Assembly: GCF_038007965.1 (NCBI RefSeq)
Contig: NZ_JBBOYD010000001.1
Span: forward strand, 2,272,501-2,336,500
Reading direction: 5' to 3'
DNA length: 64,000 nucleotides
Source of the DNA: Niallia sp. FSL W8-0635
Lineage (GTDB): Bacteria > Bacillota > Bacilli > Bacillales > Cytobacillaceae
Part shown: one piece after another, positions 8,401 through 18,108 of the stretch
How the letters are laid out: every line of letters starts with the position of its first letter
Position numbering within the stretch: the first letter of the stretch is position 1
Program-made: the position numbers and the translations under genes
Notes under the pieces: model-generated
The model's database searches: none
The model's input: the letters and a program-made list of their open reading frames with translations, nothing else
What the model was told of the DNA's origin: nothing

Positions 8401-8617
8401 AGGAGGTGATGTGCAAATTAGTAATGGTTCGTATTTTGTAAACTAGATAGCCCTCCTAGCACCAAATACTTGATGCTAGGTTAAAAAGTGACTGCCATCA
8501 CTGGGCAAAAAACGGATAACTCCACCAATGTAAGGGAGCTTATTTCCATTATATAGTTGCTCCCAGAAACCAGCAAGTGAACAAACTCGAAATTTAGGTG
8601 AAAGTACCTAGTGTTTT
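8401..8617 (+). other. Structured intergenic region between melR and melE (candidate cis-regulatory RNA, class unknown)
   Basis: Dense self-complementarity reads in order. AGGAGG (8401-8406) can pair with CCTCCT (8452-8457), hiding a ribosome site that precedes 10-11-codon mini-frames (ATG 8409, GTG 8411). The competing stem is CCTAGCA (8455-8461) with TGCTAGG (8474-8480). AGTGA/TCACT (8487/8498) has its loop TGCC able to pair with GGCA (8504-8507). GGGAGC/GCTCCC (8534/8559) and TAGGT/ACCTA (8595/8606) follow. The melE ribosome site comes just after. I cannot match it to a riboswitch, ribozyme, intron or transposon end that I know. It could be an attenuator or a relic of a mobile RNA element. 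Confidence 0.5.
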
Positions 8618-8644
8618 CAAAATGAATTTTTAGGGGGCGTTTTT

Positions 8645-9907
8645 ATGAAAAAGCTTTTAATGACGGTGGTCATTGCTGTTGCATTGACGACGATTGCAAC
8701 TGGATGCAGTAAAGCTTCAGGTGGTAGTGGAGAAAATGGTAAGACGGTTGTTACACTTTATTCAACAATGACAAATGAAGCAGATAAACTTACTCTTCAA
8801 AATGTCGTTGAAAAATTCGAAAAAGAAAATCCAGATATTGATATTAAAGAAAATTATCCGGCCGATGGTTATGAAGGAATGCTTCGTGTCAAAATGGCTG
8901 CCAATGATATGCCAGACTTATTTGATACCCATGGATGGGCGATTCATCGTTACGGGGAGTATGTAGAGGATTTAAAAGATATGGACTGGGTGAAAGATCT
9001 AGATCCAGCACTTAATCAAATTTTACTAGATGAGAGCGGTAAAGTTTACGCATATCCTCTTAATCAGGCAAAGGATGGACTTACATATAATGCGACTCTT
9101 TTAGAAGAGTATGGAATCACGCCGCCAAGTACATTTGATGAATTTATGGCAGCACTTGAAACAATAAAGGAAAAAGGAAAAGGCGAAGTAACTCCTCTAT
9201 GGTTTGCTGGGTCTGATAAATCAGCATTTGGCCAGTATTTTGATCAATTTTCTACCCCTTTATTAATTACAGGGGAGAAAAACTTCCAGAAGGAGTTGCT
9301 GGACGGTACGTTTGATTGGTCCAATTATACCTATTTACCAGAGAAATTAAAGGAAATGCAAGACAAAGGATTACTTAATGAGGATGTTTTGACCGCTCAA
9401 AATCACCAAATGGTAGACTTGATGGCACAAAATAAAATTGCCTTTATTGTCGGTGGCGGTATGCTTGGACCATCTGTGGAAGAATTAAATCCAGATGTAA
9501 AGCTTGGCATCATTCCAATGCCTGTAATTGAAGAAGGTGATGAGCCAAGCTGGATTGGTGGAGAACGTCATACATTAGCTGTTTGGAAGGATTCTAAAGT
9601 AAAAGAGGAAGTAAAGAAATTCCTAGAATTTATCTCTCAGCCAGAGATAGTGAAAGAGATTGCAGAGGGTACATCACTTCCAGCAGGCTTGACGAATACG
9701 GACTCTAAAAACTATTACTCTGACGATTACGAAAAGTATAAGGATATAAAAGTGGAGCCATATTTCGATCGTGTGTATTTACCAAGCGGCATGTGGGATC
9801 CAATGGGTGCTACAGGCCAGGAATTATTATCGGGAACAATGACACCAGATGAAGTTTCAGAAAAGATGGAAGTAGAATATAAGCGATTGTTAGAACAAAA
9901 GAATTAG
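8645..9907 (+). CDS. melE: Alpha-galactoside ABC transporter, substrate-binding lipoprotein (MelE/MsmE)
   Basis: 420 residues; AGGGGGCG precedes the ATG. A lipoprotein signal peptide ends in 'TTIATGCSKA' (lipidated Cys near residue 21; the -3 residue Ala is slightly unusual). The mature protein is an extracellular solute-binding protein of the family 1 sugar type: 'VVTLYSTMTNEADKLTLQNV', 'VKMAANDMPDLF', 'YAYPLNQAKDGLTYN', 'IAFIVGGGMLGPSV', 'PSWIGGERHTLAVWKDS'. It delivers alpha-galactosides such as melibiose or raffinose to MelC/MelD. No ATPase subunit is in the operon; in B. subtilis a shared MsmX-type ATPase serves this role. Confidence 0.9.
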   Translation: MKKLLMTVVIAVALTTIATGCSKASGGSGENGKTVVTLYSTMTNEADKLTLQNVVEKFEKENPDIDIKENYPADGYEGMLRVKMAANDMPDLFDTHGWAIHRYGEYVEDLKDMDWVKDLDPALNQILLDESGKVYAYPLNQAKDGLTYNATLLEEYGITPPSTFDEFMAALETIKEKGKGEVTPLWFAGSDKSAFGQYFDQFSTPLLITGEKNFQKELLDGTFDWSNYTYLPEKLKEMQDKGLLNEDVLTAQNHQMVDLMAQNKIAFIVGGGMLGPSVEELNPDVKLGIIPMPVIEEGDEPSWIGGERHTLAVWKDSKVKEEVKKFLEFISQPEIVKEIAEGTSLPAGLTNTDSKNYYSDDYEKYKDIKVEPYFDRVYLPSGMWDPMGATGQELLSGTMTPDEVSEKMEVEYKRLLEQKN

Positions 9908-9974
9908 TTTTCGGTAGGAGGGAATAAAGTTATCAGTCTCGCCTCTCAAATTGATATTTTAGGAGATGGTTACT

Positions 9975-10910
9975 TTGATAAAAGTAGAGACAAAAAGGCA
10001 GCCGAATACCAACGCTTCTCTAAATGTGAAAAGGAATCGTAAAAAGAAGCGGGAATCTTCCCTTTGGTGGATGTATCTACCAGCTCTTGCTGCCATCTGT
10101 TTTTTCATCTTTTATCCTTTTTTAAATGGAATCAAAATTTCTTTTACAAACTGGAATGGATTTTCTCAAACCTATGATTATGTTGGGTTTAAACAGTATT
10201 CGCGGATGTTGAAGGATCCGGATACATGGCTGGTTGTAAAAAATACCCTACTATATGGGATCGGTAGTACTGTATTACAGAATGTAATTGGTCTTGGATA
10301 TGCACTTTTACTGAATCAAAGCATTCGCTTTAAGAATTTTACCAGGACAGTGGTGTATTTGCCGGTTATTATTAGTCCACTGATCATGGGGTATATCTTT
10401 TACTTCTTCTTTGCCTTCCAAGGAGGAGCACTGAATGATCTCCTTGTATTTCTAGGTCTTGATAAAATTAATGCATTAGCAGACCCGAAACTTAATATTT
10501 GGTTGATTGTTTTCGTTAACACCTTCCAGTTTGTCGGTATTGCTATGATTATTTACTTGGCTGGATTACAAAGTATTTCAAAAGATTATTACGAAGCGGT
10601 CCAAATTGATGGAGCATCTAGTTTTCAACAATTTAAAAATATCACTTTGCCAATGTTAATGCCATCCATCACCATCAATATGGTTATCAACATTATTGGT
10701 GGGTTGAAATTGTTCGATGTGATTATCTCCCTTACAGGCGGAGGTCCAGGTTATGCTTCTCAATCTATGTCTACGTTTATGTATGACCTATATTTTAACC
10801 GTCAAGATGCGGGCTATGCCGCAACACAAGGGGTGTTTATGGCGATCATCATTTTAATCCTAAGCTTAGCGGCGCTTGTATACTTCAAACGAAAGGAGAT
10901 TGAGGCGTAA
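9975..10910 (+). CDS. melD: Alpha-galactoside ABC transporter permease (MelD/AmyD)
   Basis: About 311 residues. I prefer the TTG at 9975 because AGGAG (9961-9965) is then 9 bases away; the in-frame ATG at 9966 directly abuts that site. A basic N-terminus is followed by six predicted membrane spans starting at '[19 protein letters not shown]'. The EAA loop that contacts the ATPase is visible as '[20 protein letters not shown]' followed by LP. It is a MalF/UgpA-type inner-membrane subunit and pairs with MelC encoded next, whose start overlaps its stop codon by one base. Confidence 0.9.
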   Translation: MIKVETKRQPNTNASLNVKRNRKKKRESSLWWMYLPALAAICFFIFYPFLNGIKISFTNWNGFSQTYDYVGFKQYSRMLKDPDTWLVVKNTLLYGIGSTVLQNVIGLGYALLLNQSIRFKNFTRTVVYLPVIISPLIMGYIFYFFFAFQGGALNDLLVFLGLDKINALADPKLNIWLIVFVNTFQFVGIAMIIYLAGLQSISKDYYEAVQIDGASSFQQFKNITLPMLMPSITINMVINIIGGLKLFDVIISLTGGGPGYASQSMSTFMYDLYFNRQDAGYAATQGVFMAIIILILSLAALVYFKRKEIEA

Positions 10911-11740
10911 TGGACTATATGAATAAAAAGAAAAAATGGCTTCTCTCAGTAGTAACACTTATGGTCGCAGCCTTTCACTTAATCCCTTTCTATATATTGA
11001 TTACGACTGCGCTAAAGGAGAGGGGAGATTTCAGCTCGAAATGGGCTTTTCCAAAGGTGATGAATTTCCGGAACTTTACAGAGGCTTGGGAAATGGCGAG
11101 TCTTGGGAGTGCACTTTGGAATACGATGATTATCACCTTTGTGAGTGCTTTATTACTGATAATATTTGGCTCTTTAGCAGCGTATCCATTAGCTAGGAGG
11201 CAAACAAAGCTAAATAAAGTGGTTTTTATGTTCTTTATCGCAGTAATGGTGATTCCACCTTTAACTGCATTAGTACCATTATATAAGCTTGTGGTTGACA
11301 TTGGAATGATGAATACCCTTGAAATTGCCATCTTGAATAATGTCGCTTCATTCCTGCCATTAACCATTTTCTTGTATTCGGGCTTTATCCGCTCGACCAT
11401 TCCTAAAGAATTAGAAGAAGCAGCAAAAATCGATGGAGCTAGTACACTGGGCATCTTTTTCCGGATTGTATTCCCATTGTTAAAGCCGGTTACTGCATCT
11501 ATTTTAATCATTGCATGTGTATTTATTTGGAACGACTATCAATTCGCTATCTTCTTCCTGCAAGCAGAAGAAGTGAAGACCATTACGGTTGCATTAGCAG
11601 GATTCTTTGGAGAAAATGCTAACCGAATGAATCTTGTTGCTGCGGCAGCGATTATGGCTGTTCTACCAATGGTTGTATTGTTCCTATTATTGCAAAAGCA
11701 CTTTGTTAAAGGATTAGCATCTGGTTCAGTTAAAGGATAA
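10910..11740 (+). CDS. melC: Alpha-galactoside ABC transporter permease (MelC/AmyC)
   Basis: 276 residues; the ATG at 10910 shares its A with the preceding TAA, so translation is probably coupled. Six membrane spans, MalG/UgpE type: the first is 'WLLSVVTLMVAAFHLIPFYI'. The EAA loop is 'LEEAAKIDGASTLGIFFRIV' followed by FP. With MelD it forms the transmembrane channel of the alpha-galactoside importer. Confidence 0.9.
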   Translation: MDYMNKKKKWLLSVVTLMVAAFHLIPFYILITTALKERGDFSSKWAFPKVMNFRNFTEAWEMASLGSALWNTMIITFVSALLLIIFGSLAAYPLARRQTKLNKVVFMFFIAVMVIPPLTALVPLYKLVVDIGMMNTLEIAILNNVASFLPLTIFLYSGFIRSTIPKELEEAAKIDGASTLGIFFRIVFPLLKPVTASILIIACVFIWNDYQFAIFFLQAEEVKTITVALAGFFGENANRMNLVAAAAIMAVLPMVVLFLLLQKHFVKGLASGSVKG

Positions 11741-11767
11741 ATTGAAGAAAGTTTGGGAGGAGTTACT

Positions 11768-13096
11768 ATGTCTAAAATTACATTTCTTGGTGCAGGAAGT
11801 ACGGTATTTGCGAAAAATGTTTTAGGTGATTGCATGTTTGTTGACGCATTAGATGATTTTGAATTTGCGTTATTTGATATTGATAAACAGCGTTTAGAGG
11901 ATTCTGAACAAATGCTGAATAATTTAAAGGAAAGCCTTGGAAAAAATATTCAAATTAAAGCATATACAGATCGGAAAGAATCCTTGAGAGGAGCAAAATA
12001 TGTAATTAACGCGATTCAAGTAGGGGGCTATAAGCCGAGTACAGTAATTGATTTTGAGATACCGAAAAAGTATGGCTTAAGACAAACCATTGCGGATACA
12101 GTTGGAATCGGGGGGATATTCCGAAACTTAAGAACGATTCCCGTTATGCTTGATTTTGCAAAAGACATGGAAGAGGTTTGTCCTGATGCCTTATTCATGA
12201 ATTATACCAATCCAATGGCGGTGTTGACAGGCGTCATGAATCGTTTTACATCTATTAAAACGATTGGCCTATGTCATAGTGTGCAAGTATGTACAAAGGA
12301 CTTATTTGAAGCATTGGGGATGGATCGAACTGGTGTAAAGGAGAAAATTGCCGGAATCAACCACATGGCTTGGCTCCTTGAAGTAAGTAAGGATGGTGTT
12401 GATTTATATCCTGAAATTAAGAGAAGAGCTCGCGAATTACAAAAAACAAAGCATGGTGATATGGTTCGTTTTGAATTGATGGATAAATTTGGTTATTATA
12501 TAACAGAATCATCTGAGCATAATGCAGAATATCACCCATACTTTATTAAATCTCGCTATCCTGAATTAATTGAGCGTTTCCATATTCCGTTAGATGAATA
12601 TCCGCGTCGCTGTGAAAAACAAATCAATGATTGGGTAGCGATGCGAGAGGATTTAGTAAACAATAAGTCGTTGAATCATGTACGTTCTCGTGAATACGGT
12701 TCCCATATCATTGAGGCGATTGAAACGGACGTTCCCTTTAAATTTGGCGGTAATGTTTTAAATACAGGAAGACTGATCAGTAATCTACCTGAGAAAGCTT
12801 GTGTCGAGGTGCCATGTATTGCCGATCGTAGTGGAATTACTCCAACCTATGTAGGTGATCTTCCTGAGCAGCTTGCAGCATTAAACCGCACTAATATTAA
12901 TACGCAATTGCTGACCATTGAAGCGGCAATGACGTTGAAAAAAGAATATATTTATCAAGCTGCCATGCTTGACCCTCATACAGCTGCTGAATTATCAATG
13001 GATGACATTATCTCCTTATGTGATGATTTAATCGAAGCACATGGTGACTGGCTGCCGAATTTTAATAGTGAAACTAGCATTGTTGTTACAAAATAG
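11768..13096 (+). CDS. melA: Alpha-galactosidase, glycoside hydrolase family 4 (MelA)
   Basis: 442 residues from the ATG at 11768, 4-11 bases after GGGAGGAG; an upstream TTG would include that site. The NAD-binding start 'KITFLGAGSTVFAKNVLGD' and the motifs 'NYTNPMAVLTGV', 'IGLCHSVQ' (metal-binding Cys-His) and 'GINHMAWLLE' are diagnostic of GH4 enzymes. These cleave alpha-galactosides by NAD- and Mn-dependent oxidation-elimination rather than by acid-base hydrolysis. It acts in the cytoplasm on sugars imported by MelEDC, and it closes the operon. Confidence 0.92.
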   Translation: MSKITFLGAGSTVFAKNVLGDCMFVDALDDFEFALFDIDKQRLEDSEQMLNNLKESLGKNIQIKAYTDRKESLRGAKYVINAIQVGGYKPSTVIDFEIPKKYGLRQTIADTVGIGGIFRNLRTIPVMLDFAKDMEEVCPDALFMNYTNPMAVLTGVMNRFTSIKTIGLCHSVQVCTKDLFEALGMDRTGVKEKIAGINHMAWLLEVSKDGVDLYPEIKRRARELQKTKHGDMVRFELMDKFGYYITESSEHNAEYHPYFIKSRYPELIERFHIPLDEYPRRCEKQINDWVAMREDLVNNKSLNHVRSREYGSHIIEAIETDVPFKFGGNVLNTGRLISNLPEKACVEVPCIADRSGITPTYVGDLPEQLAALNRTNINTQLLTIEAAMTLKKEYIYQAAMLDPHTAAELSMDDIISLCDDLIEAHGDWLPNFNSETSIVVTK

Positions 13097-13116
13097 ATTT
13101 TTCCATGTGATCTATG

Positions 13117-13163
13117 AAAGAGACCGTATTCTTTATATATGAAATCGGTCTCTTTTCTTTTTG
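13117..13163 (+). terminator. Terminator of the mel operon
   Basis: AAAGAGACCG (13117-13126) pairs with CGGTCTCTTT (13146-13155), followed by TTCTTTTTG. Confidence 0.85.
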
Positions 13164-13184
13164 ATGCTTTAGAGGAATATGGTT

Positions 13185-13622
13185 TTATTTTTCATGGCGA
13201 AGAATTTTTAAATGTAATGGTAAAAATACAAAGAATACTAAAATAAAGACAGGGATTGAGTACCACGTCTTCCAGCCTTTGTTCTCCATGTAACCAGATA
13301 GTACAGCACCCCATTCTAAAAAAAAGGATAGAAATACCCACATCCATTTATAGAGGATAGATTTGTTTTGAATCAAAAAATTCAGATAAATCAAGCCGAT
13401 TGCTGGAGGAATAATCGTCACAAAAAGATAGTCAATTATGTACGTATTAGGAGAGGGGCCAAGTTGAAAGGCTTTAAAAACATCTCCTACTAGTATATCT
13501 CCAAGCCATGTGCCAAAGCCAAGTATACCTAAACTAAAATACATTTCTCTTAAATGTAGTTTTTTCGGCATAAATAGGACAATAAGCAGAAAAATGATGA
13601 TGAGAGTATAGGGATACCACAT
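13185..13622 (-). CDS. CBO0543-like multi-pass membrane protein of unknown function
   Basis: 145 residues. Four or five hydrophobic segments: 'YTLIIIFLLIVLFM', 'MYFSLGILGFGTWLGDIL', 'IIDYLFVTIIPPAIGLIYL', 'MWVFLSFFLEWGAVLSGY', 'YSIPVFILVFFVFLPL'. The pattern, including the Trp/Glu in the fourth span, resembles the uncharacterised CBO0543 family of spore formers. The ribosome site is weak (GGATAATAA before the ATG). It converges on melA. Confidence 0.65.
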   Translation of the reverse strand: MWYPYTLIIIFLLIVLFMPKKLHLREMYFSLGILGFGTWLGDILVGDVFKAFQLGPSPNTYIIDYLFVTIIPPAIGLIYLNFLIQNKSILYKWMWVFLSFFLEWGAVLSGYMENKGWKTWYSIPVFILVFFVFLPLHLKILRHEK

Positions 13623-13729
13623 TTATTATCCACGCTTCTTTCGTTGAAAAATTCATAATATAGCTATACATTTCCCTTGCAGAATTAGTGTTATACAACT
13701 GTCGAAAAATTTTACAATAGATAAAGGCC

Positions 13730-13754
13730 CGACTCAACAGAAGTGGGCTTTATC
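13730..13754 (-). terminator. Possible terminator after the FlxA-like gene
   Basis: GATAAAGGCCC (13730-13740) and GGGCTTTATC (13745-13754) are complementary with one bulge but only 4 bases remain for the loop, and the following T tract on the minus strand is interrupted. Confidence 0.4.
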
Positions 13755-13829
13755 TATAAGTATATTTATTTGTCCATAAAATGAATTGGATGCGGTCTTT
13801 ACAACATCTTTATACATTGAAAATGTTAT

Positions 13830-14186
13830 CTAGTTCTGATCGTTTTCCGTTTCTTTTTTTGAATCCTGGAATAAAGAATATGCTTCCCTACTAATGAGCA
13901 CATTATCTTGCTGTATTTTTGAAACCGAATTGGAACTACTTGCCTCTGATTTTTGATTCTGGAGTGCTTGAATCTGTTCTTCTATTTCAGCGATCTGCTT
14001 TTTTAGCTGTTCAATTTGTTTTTCTCTTTCTTCTTCTTGAATCGTTTCATTTTGCTCAATTTGTGTTTGTTGTGATTGTAATTGCTGTTTTTGACTTTCT
14101 AATGCTTTCATTTGATTTGTTACATCGGAGGAACGATTGCTTGTGCTAATGGATCCTGCTGTTGTACTTGAAATAGAATTAATCAT
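13830..14186 (-). CDS. FlxA-like coiled-coil protein
   Basis: 118 residues. A Ser/Thr-rich head ('INSISSTTAGSISTSNRSS') is followed by an unbroken Gln/Glu coiled coil ('ALESQKQQLQSQQTQIEQNE', 'KQIEQLKKQIAEIEEQIQAL') and a polar tail. This composition fits the FlxA-like family, small proteins sometimes co-regulated with motility genes. No flagellar genes are nearby. The minus-strand ribosome site is GGAAGGAA before the ATG. Function unknown. Confidence 0.7.
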   Translation of the reverse strand: MINSISSTTAGSISTSNRSSDVTNQMKALESQKQQLQSQQTQIEQNETIQEEEREKQIEQLKKQIAEIEEQIQALQNQKSEASSSNSVSKIQQDNVLISREAYSLFQDSKKETENDQN

Positions 14187-14322
14187 GGTATATATTTTCC
14201 TTCCTACTAAATAATGATTAATTATAGGAAAGCTTCCTTAATTTTACCTTAAGTATTAAATAGAAACTTCGATAAACGGAAATGATTGCTTATCTATTAA
14301 CAAAATTTTTTATCACATATTA

Positions 14323-14357
14323 TAAAAAATAGCCCAACTCATCGATTGAGAAGGGCA
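14323..14357 (-). terminator. Terminator of sspP
   Basis: On the minus strand GCCC-TT-CTCA pairs with TGAG-TT-GGGC around a short loop (14356 to 14332), followed by TATTTTTTA. Confidence 0.75.
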
Positions 14358-14426
14358 ATTTTAATAACAAGAAATAGAAAAAGTGAAAATACTAAATTAG
14401 ATGAAAAATGGATGTAACTTATTTTC

Positions 14427-14570
14427 TTACATATCGTGATGGCTGTTATGCTTTTGTCTCGTATGATTACGGTTCTTCACTTTTTTGCTACCACTAAGAG
14501 GCTCGGGCTGACCAGATTGATTACCTTTTGGTGCGTTTCTGCGCATATCTTTGCTATCATTTTTGTTCAT
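14427..14570 (-). CDS. sspP: Small acid-soluble spore protein P (SspP/CotL)
   Basis: 47 residues from the ATG at 14570, with AAAGGAG 9 bases upstream on the minus strand. The sequence contains '[18 protein letters not shown]', '[17 protein letters not shown]' and a 'HDM' end, nearly the same as B. subtilis SspP. It is a minor spore core protein made under forespore control. In B. subtilis sspP also lies beside the aconitase gene, so this is conserved neighbourhood; the usual partner sspO is not present here. Confidence 0.95.
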   Translation of the reverse strand: MNKNDSKDMRRNAPKGNQSGQPEPLSGSKKVKNRNHTRQKHNSHHDM

Positions 14571-14727
14571 ATTTGTTTTCTCTCCTTTGTTTTTTTCATG
14601 AAGAGGTATTACAGCACTTACCTTTATAGAATGGTTTTTTCAGCTCTCATTTATACCGCATATTTTTATGATTCTCTGCACAACTTATTGGTAAGCAACA
14701 TGAATATAATTGCAGGAGGATAAGAAT

Positions 14728-14985
14728 ATGCCTTATCATAGTAATAAACAAGAAGCGTTTCAAGATGCACAACGAAATATGTATGAAACACAAAATCTAT
14801 ATCAAGATATAGTAAAAGATTCCGCTAACTATGGACATCAACTAAAGCATTTGAAACAAGAAATAAATGAAACCTACCAACAAATAGAAAATGCTTTAGA
14901 AGTAGCGTCTGAGCATCAAAGGGAACAATTAGAAAGCTTTCAAAAGGATTTAAAAAGTATTGTTGACGAAGTAAACGAAATCTGA
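14728..14985 (+). CDS. Small hydrophilic coiled-coil protein of unknown function
   Basis: 85 residues from the ATG at 14728, with GCAGGAGGA 7 bases upstream. It is rich in Gln, Glu, Asn and Lys and almost wholly helical: 'KQEAFQDAQRNMYETQNLY', 'LKHLKQEINETYQQIENAL', 'ASEHQREQLESFQKDLKSI'. The size and composition recall Tlp-type spore proteins, but the Tlp motif (NPDDRSDN-like) is absent. It lies between sspP and aconitase and is followed by its own terminator. A spore role is a guess from position. Confidence 0.75.
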   Translation: MPYHSNKQEAFQDAQRNMYETQNLYQDIVKDSANYGHQLKHLKQEINETYQQIENALEVASEHQREQLESFQKDLKSIVDEVNEI

Positions 14986-14991
14986 AATAGA

Positions 14992-15032
14992 AGACCATCT
15001 GAAAGTTTATCTTTTCGATGGTCTATTTTTTT
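14992..15032 (+). terminator. Terminator upstream of the aconitase promoter
   Basis: AGACCATC (14992-14999) pairs with GATGGTCT (15017-15024), followed by ATTTTTTT. Confidence 0.8.
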
Positions 15033-15047
15033 GCAAGAAATGATAGT

Positions 15048-15099
15048 CGATAAGAAAAACTTATCGTATTTGATAACTTTCTTATTATTTACTTATCAT
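15048..15099 (+). promoter_or_regulatory. Aconitase promoter with CcpC-type dyad
   Basis: CGATAAG-AAAAA-CTTATCG (15048-15066) contains ATAA-N7-TTAT, the CcpC dyad described for citB in B. subtilis. It sits directly upstream of TTGATA (15070-15075), which is 18 bases from TATCAT (15094-15099). A second imperfect ATAA/TTAT element (15073-15085) lies in the spacer, matching the two-site layout of citB. This predicts repression by CcpC relieved by citrate. The -10/-35 choice is by eye. Confidence 0.7.
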
Positions 15100-15204
15100 T
15101 ATCCTTGTATTAAAATTATAGATGGTAAATAGATAATAGAGAGTTCAAATTATTCGACTATTTTTCTATTTTTGGTATATGATTACAATGAGGGGGTAAT
15201 ACAT

Positions 15205-17910
15205 ATGGCAAAAGATTTTTATAATGCCCGCCAATCGTTTGAAGTGGGTGGGAAGCGTTATCACTACTATCAATTAGCAGCTTTAGAAAAGAAGGGAATC
15301 GGTAAAGTATCGAAATTGCCGTATTCTATCAAAGTTTTACTAGAATCTGTTTTACGACAAATGGATGATTTTGTCATCAAAAAAGAGCATGTAGAAAACC
15401 TCGCAAAATGGGGAACGAACGAGGTTCAGGAAATTGATGTTCCATTTAAACCTTCTAGGGTAATCCTCCAAGACTTTACAGGAGTTCCTGCAGTTGTTGA
15501 CCTTGCTTCCTTACGAAAAGCAATGGCTGACTTAGGCGGAGATCCTAGTAAAATTAATCCAGAGAAACCAGTTGATTTAGTTATTGACCACAGTGTTCAG
15601 GTTGATAAATACGGAACTCCGGATGCGTTAAAAGCAAATATGGAATTAGAATTTGAAAGAAATGCAGAAAGATATCAATTCTTAAGCTGGGCACAAAAGG
15701 CATTTGATAATTATCGTGCCGTACCACCAGCAACTGGTATCGTTCACCAAGTGAATTTAGAATATTTAGCAAATGTAGTACATGTAAATGAAACAGCTGA
15801 AGGCGAATACGAAACATTCCCAGATACATTAGTAGGTACTGATTCTCATACAACGATGATCAACGGTATCGGTGTTCTTGGCTGGGGTGTTGGTGGTATT
15901 GAAGCAGAAGCAGGTATGTTAGGACAACCTTCTTATTTCCCAGTACCAGAAGTAGTAGGGGTAAAACTTGTTGGGGAAATGCCAAACGGTTCTACTGCTA
16001 CAGACCTTGCTTTAAAAGTAACGCAAGTGCTTCGTGCAAAAGGAGTAGTAGGAAAGTTTGTTGAATTCTACGGACCTGGTGTGCCACAATTACCACTTGC
16101 AGACCGTGCGACAATTGCGAATATGGCACCAGAATATGGAGCAACATGTGGATTCTTCCCAGTTGACAAGGAATCTTTATCCTATATGCGTCTAACTGGG
16201 CGTTCTGAAGAACAAATTAATGTTGTAGAAGCATATTGCAAAGCAAATGGTTTATTCTTCGATCCGAACTTAGAACCGGTTTATACAGATGTAGTAGAGA
16301 TAAACCTAGCTGAAATTGAGCCAAATCTATCTGGTCCAAAAAGACCTCAAGATTTAATTCCACTTTCTAAATTGAAAGAGGTATTCAATGAATCAGTAAC
16401 GGCACCAGAAGGAAACCAAGGTTTCGGTTTAAAAGCAGACGAATTCGATAAAGAAGTAGTTGTTGATTTTGCAAATGGAGATTCAACTACAATGAAAACC
16501 GGCTCTGTTGCAATTGCCGCAATCACAAGCTGTACGAATACATCCAATCCATATGTATTAGTTGGTGCAGGATTAGTTGCGAAAAAAGCAGTAGAAAAGG
16601 GAATGGAAGTACCAAAATTTGTGAAGACATCTTTAGCACCAGGTTCTAAGGTTGTTACTGGTTATTTAAGAGATTCTGGTCTACTGCCATATTTGGAGCA
16701 AATTGGATTTAACCTTGTAGGTTATGGATGTACTACATGTATCGGAAACTCAGGTCCGCTTAAAGAAGAAATCGAAAAAGCTATTTCAGATTCAGATTTA
16801 CTTGTGACAAGTGTGTTATCTGGTAACCGTAACTTTGAAGGCCGCATTCATCCGCTTGTAAAAGCAAACTACTTAGCTTCACCACCATTAGTTGTTGCTT
16901 ATGCACTTGCTGGAACAGTGGATATTGACCTACAAAAAGAACCGATTGGAAAAGATAAAGATGGTAACGATGTATTCTTTAAGGACATTTGGCCATCTAC
17001 AGAAGAAGTAAACGAACTAGTTCATCGTACAGTTACACCTGAACTGTTTAATAAAGAATATGATAGAGTATTTGATGATAATGAGCGTTGGAATGAGATT
17101 CAAACGAGCAGCGATTCATTATATAGCTTTGATGATACTTCTACTTATATTCAAAACCCACCGTTCTTTGAAGGGTTAAAACCTGATCCTGAACAAGTAC
17201 TACCATTAAAAGGCTTGCGAGTTGTAGGGAAGTTCGGCGACTCTGTAACGACTGACCATATCTCTCCTGCTGGAGCAATTGGAGTTAATACTCCAGCTGG
17301 TAAGTACTTAAAAGATAATGGTGTAGCGCCACGTGATTTCAACTCATACGGTTCTCGTCGTGGTAACCACGAAGTAATGATGAGAGGAACATTTGCGAAT
17401 ATTCGTATTCGTAACCAAATTGCTCCAGGTACAGAAGGTGGATTCACTACTTACTGGCCAACTGGTGAAGTAACCTCCATTTATGATGCATGTATGAAGT
17501 ACAAAGATGAAGGAACTGGCTTAATGGTTATTGCAGGCAAAGATTACGGAATGGGTTCATCTCGTGACTGGGCTGCGAAAGGAACAAACCTATTAGGTAT
17601 TAAAACAGTTATCGCAGAAAGCTTTGAGAGAATTCACCGTTCTAACTTAGTGTTAATGGGAGTACTTCCATTACAATTTAAAGAAGGCGAAAATGCTGAA
17701 AGCTTAGGGTTAACAGGAAAAGAAACATTTAATGTTTATGTGGACGAAACTGTTAAGCCACGTGATTTCCTAGAAGTAACAGCAACTACAGAAGATGGTA
17801 AGAAAATTACCTTTGAAGCATTAGTGCGCTTTGACTCTGAAGTAGAAATTGATTACTATCGCCATGGTGGAATCTTGCCAATGGTATTGCGTGATAAATT
17901 AAAGAATTAA
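15205..17910 (+). CDS. citB: Aconitate hydratase (aconitase, AcnA/CitB)
   Basis: 901 residues from the ATG at 15205 with GAGGGGG 8-14 bases upstream. Monofunctional aconitase A/IRP type: '[17 protein letters not shown]', '[20 protein letters not shown]', 'CNTSNPYV'-like '[18 protein letters not shown]' and '[14 protein letters not shown]', which hold the three Cys ligands of the 4Fe-4S cluster. The C-terminal swivel domain shows '[16 protein letters not shown]', '[19 protein letters not shown]' and '[16 protein letters not shown]'. It interconverts citrate and isocitrate in the TCA cycle; the Bacillus enzyme also binds RNA when the cluster is lost. Confidence 0.97.
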   Translation: MAKDFYNARQSFEVGGKRYHYYQLAALEKKGIGKVSKLPYSIKVLLESVLRQMDDFVIKKEHVENLAKWGTNEVQEIDVPFKPSRVILQDFTGVPAVVDLASLRKAMADLGGDPSKINPEKPVDLVIDHSVQVDKYGTPDALKANMELEFERNAERYQFLSWAQKAFDNYRAVPPATGIVHQVNLEYLANVVHVNETAEGEYETFPDTLVGTDSHTTMINGIGVLGWGVGGIEAEAGMLGQPSYFPVPEVVGVKLVGEMPNGSTATDLALKVTQVLRAKGVVGKFVEFYGPGVPQLPLADRATIANMAPEYGATCGFFPVDKESLSYMRLTGRSEEQINVVEAYCKANGLFFDPNLEPVYTDVVEINLAEIEPNLSGPKRPQDLIPLSKLKEVFNESVTAPEGNQGFGLKADEFDKEVVVDFANGDSTTMKTGSVAIAAITSCTNTSNPYVLVGAGLVAKKAVEKGMEVPKFVKTSLAPGSKVVTGYLRDSGLLPYLEQIGFNLVGYGCTTCIGNSGPLKEEIEKAISDSDLLVTSVLSGNRNFEGRIHPLVKANYLASPPLVVAYALAGTVDIDLQKEPIGKDKDGNDVFFKDIWPSTEEVNELVHRTVTPELFNKEYDRVFDDNERWNEIQTSSDSLYSFDDTSTYIQNPPFFEGLKPDPEQVLPLKGLRVVGKFGDSVTTDHISPAGAIGVNTPAGKYLKDNGVAPRDFNSYGSRRGNHEVMMRGTFANIRIRNQIAPGTEGGFTTYWPTGEVTSIYDACMKYKDEGTGLMVIAGKDYGMGSSRDWAAKGTNLLGIKTVIAESFERIHRSNLVLMGVLPLQFKEGENAESLGLTGKETFNVYVDETVKPRDFLEVTATTEDGKKITFEALVRFDSEVEIDYYRHGGILPMVLRDKLKN

Positions 17911-17949
17911 TAGATTAAGAGAGCTCTTTCTATAAAGTTGACAATTATT

Positions 17950-18016
17950 CTCTAGCTTTGGGTACTTGAAATCCTCAATAGCTAGAGGAAATGTCTCTTT
18001 TTAGAGAGAGTTTTTT
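17950..18016 (+). terminator. Hairpin plus terminator after aconitase
   Basis: CTCTAGCT (17950-17957) pairs with AGCTAGAG (17980-17987); directly after, a shorter CTCT/AGAG hairpin leads into GTTTTTT. Confidence 0.6.
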
Positions 18017-18108
18017 GATTATGCTACTTTCAATAATGTTATTTACGAATAGAAGTTTTTTTATCTCACAATAGAATGAACACAAACTTTAAAGGAGAAT
18101 ACTATTCC

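Noticed and set aside
8401..8617. Group I or group II intron, glmS ribozyme or cobalamin riboswitch
   Set aside because: I looked for the intron core strings, the domain V helix, the glmS core and the B12 box and found none.
10990..11511. 173-codon minus-strand frame inside melC
   Set aside because: It is an antisense shadow of a well-supported permease gene and lacks any family resemblance.
14728..14985. Calling the small coiled-coil protein Tlp
   Set aside because: Size and composition are similar, but the NPDDRSDN-like motif of Tlp is missing.
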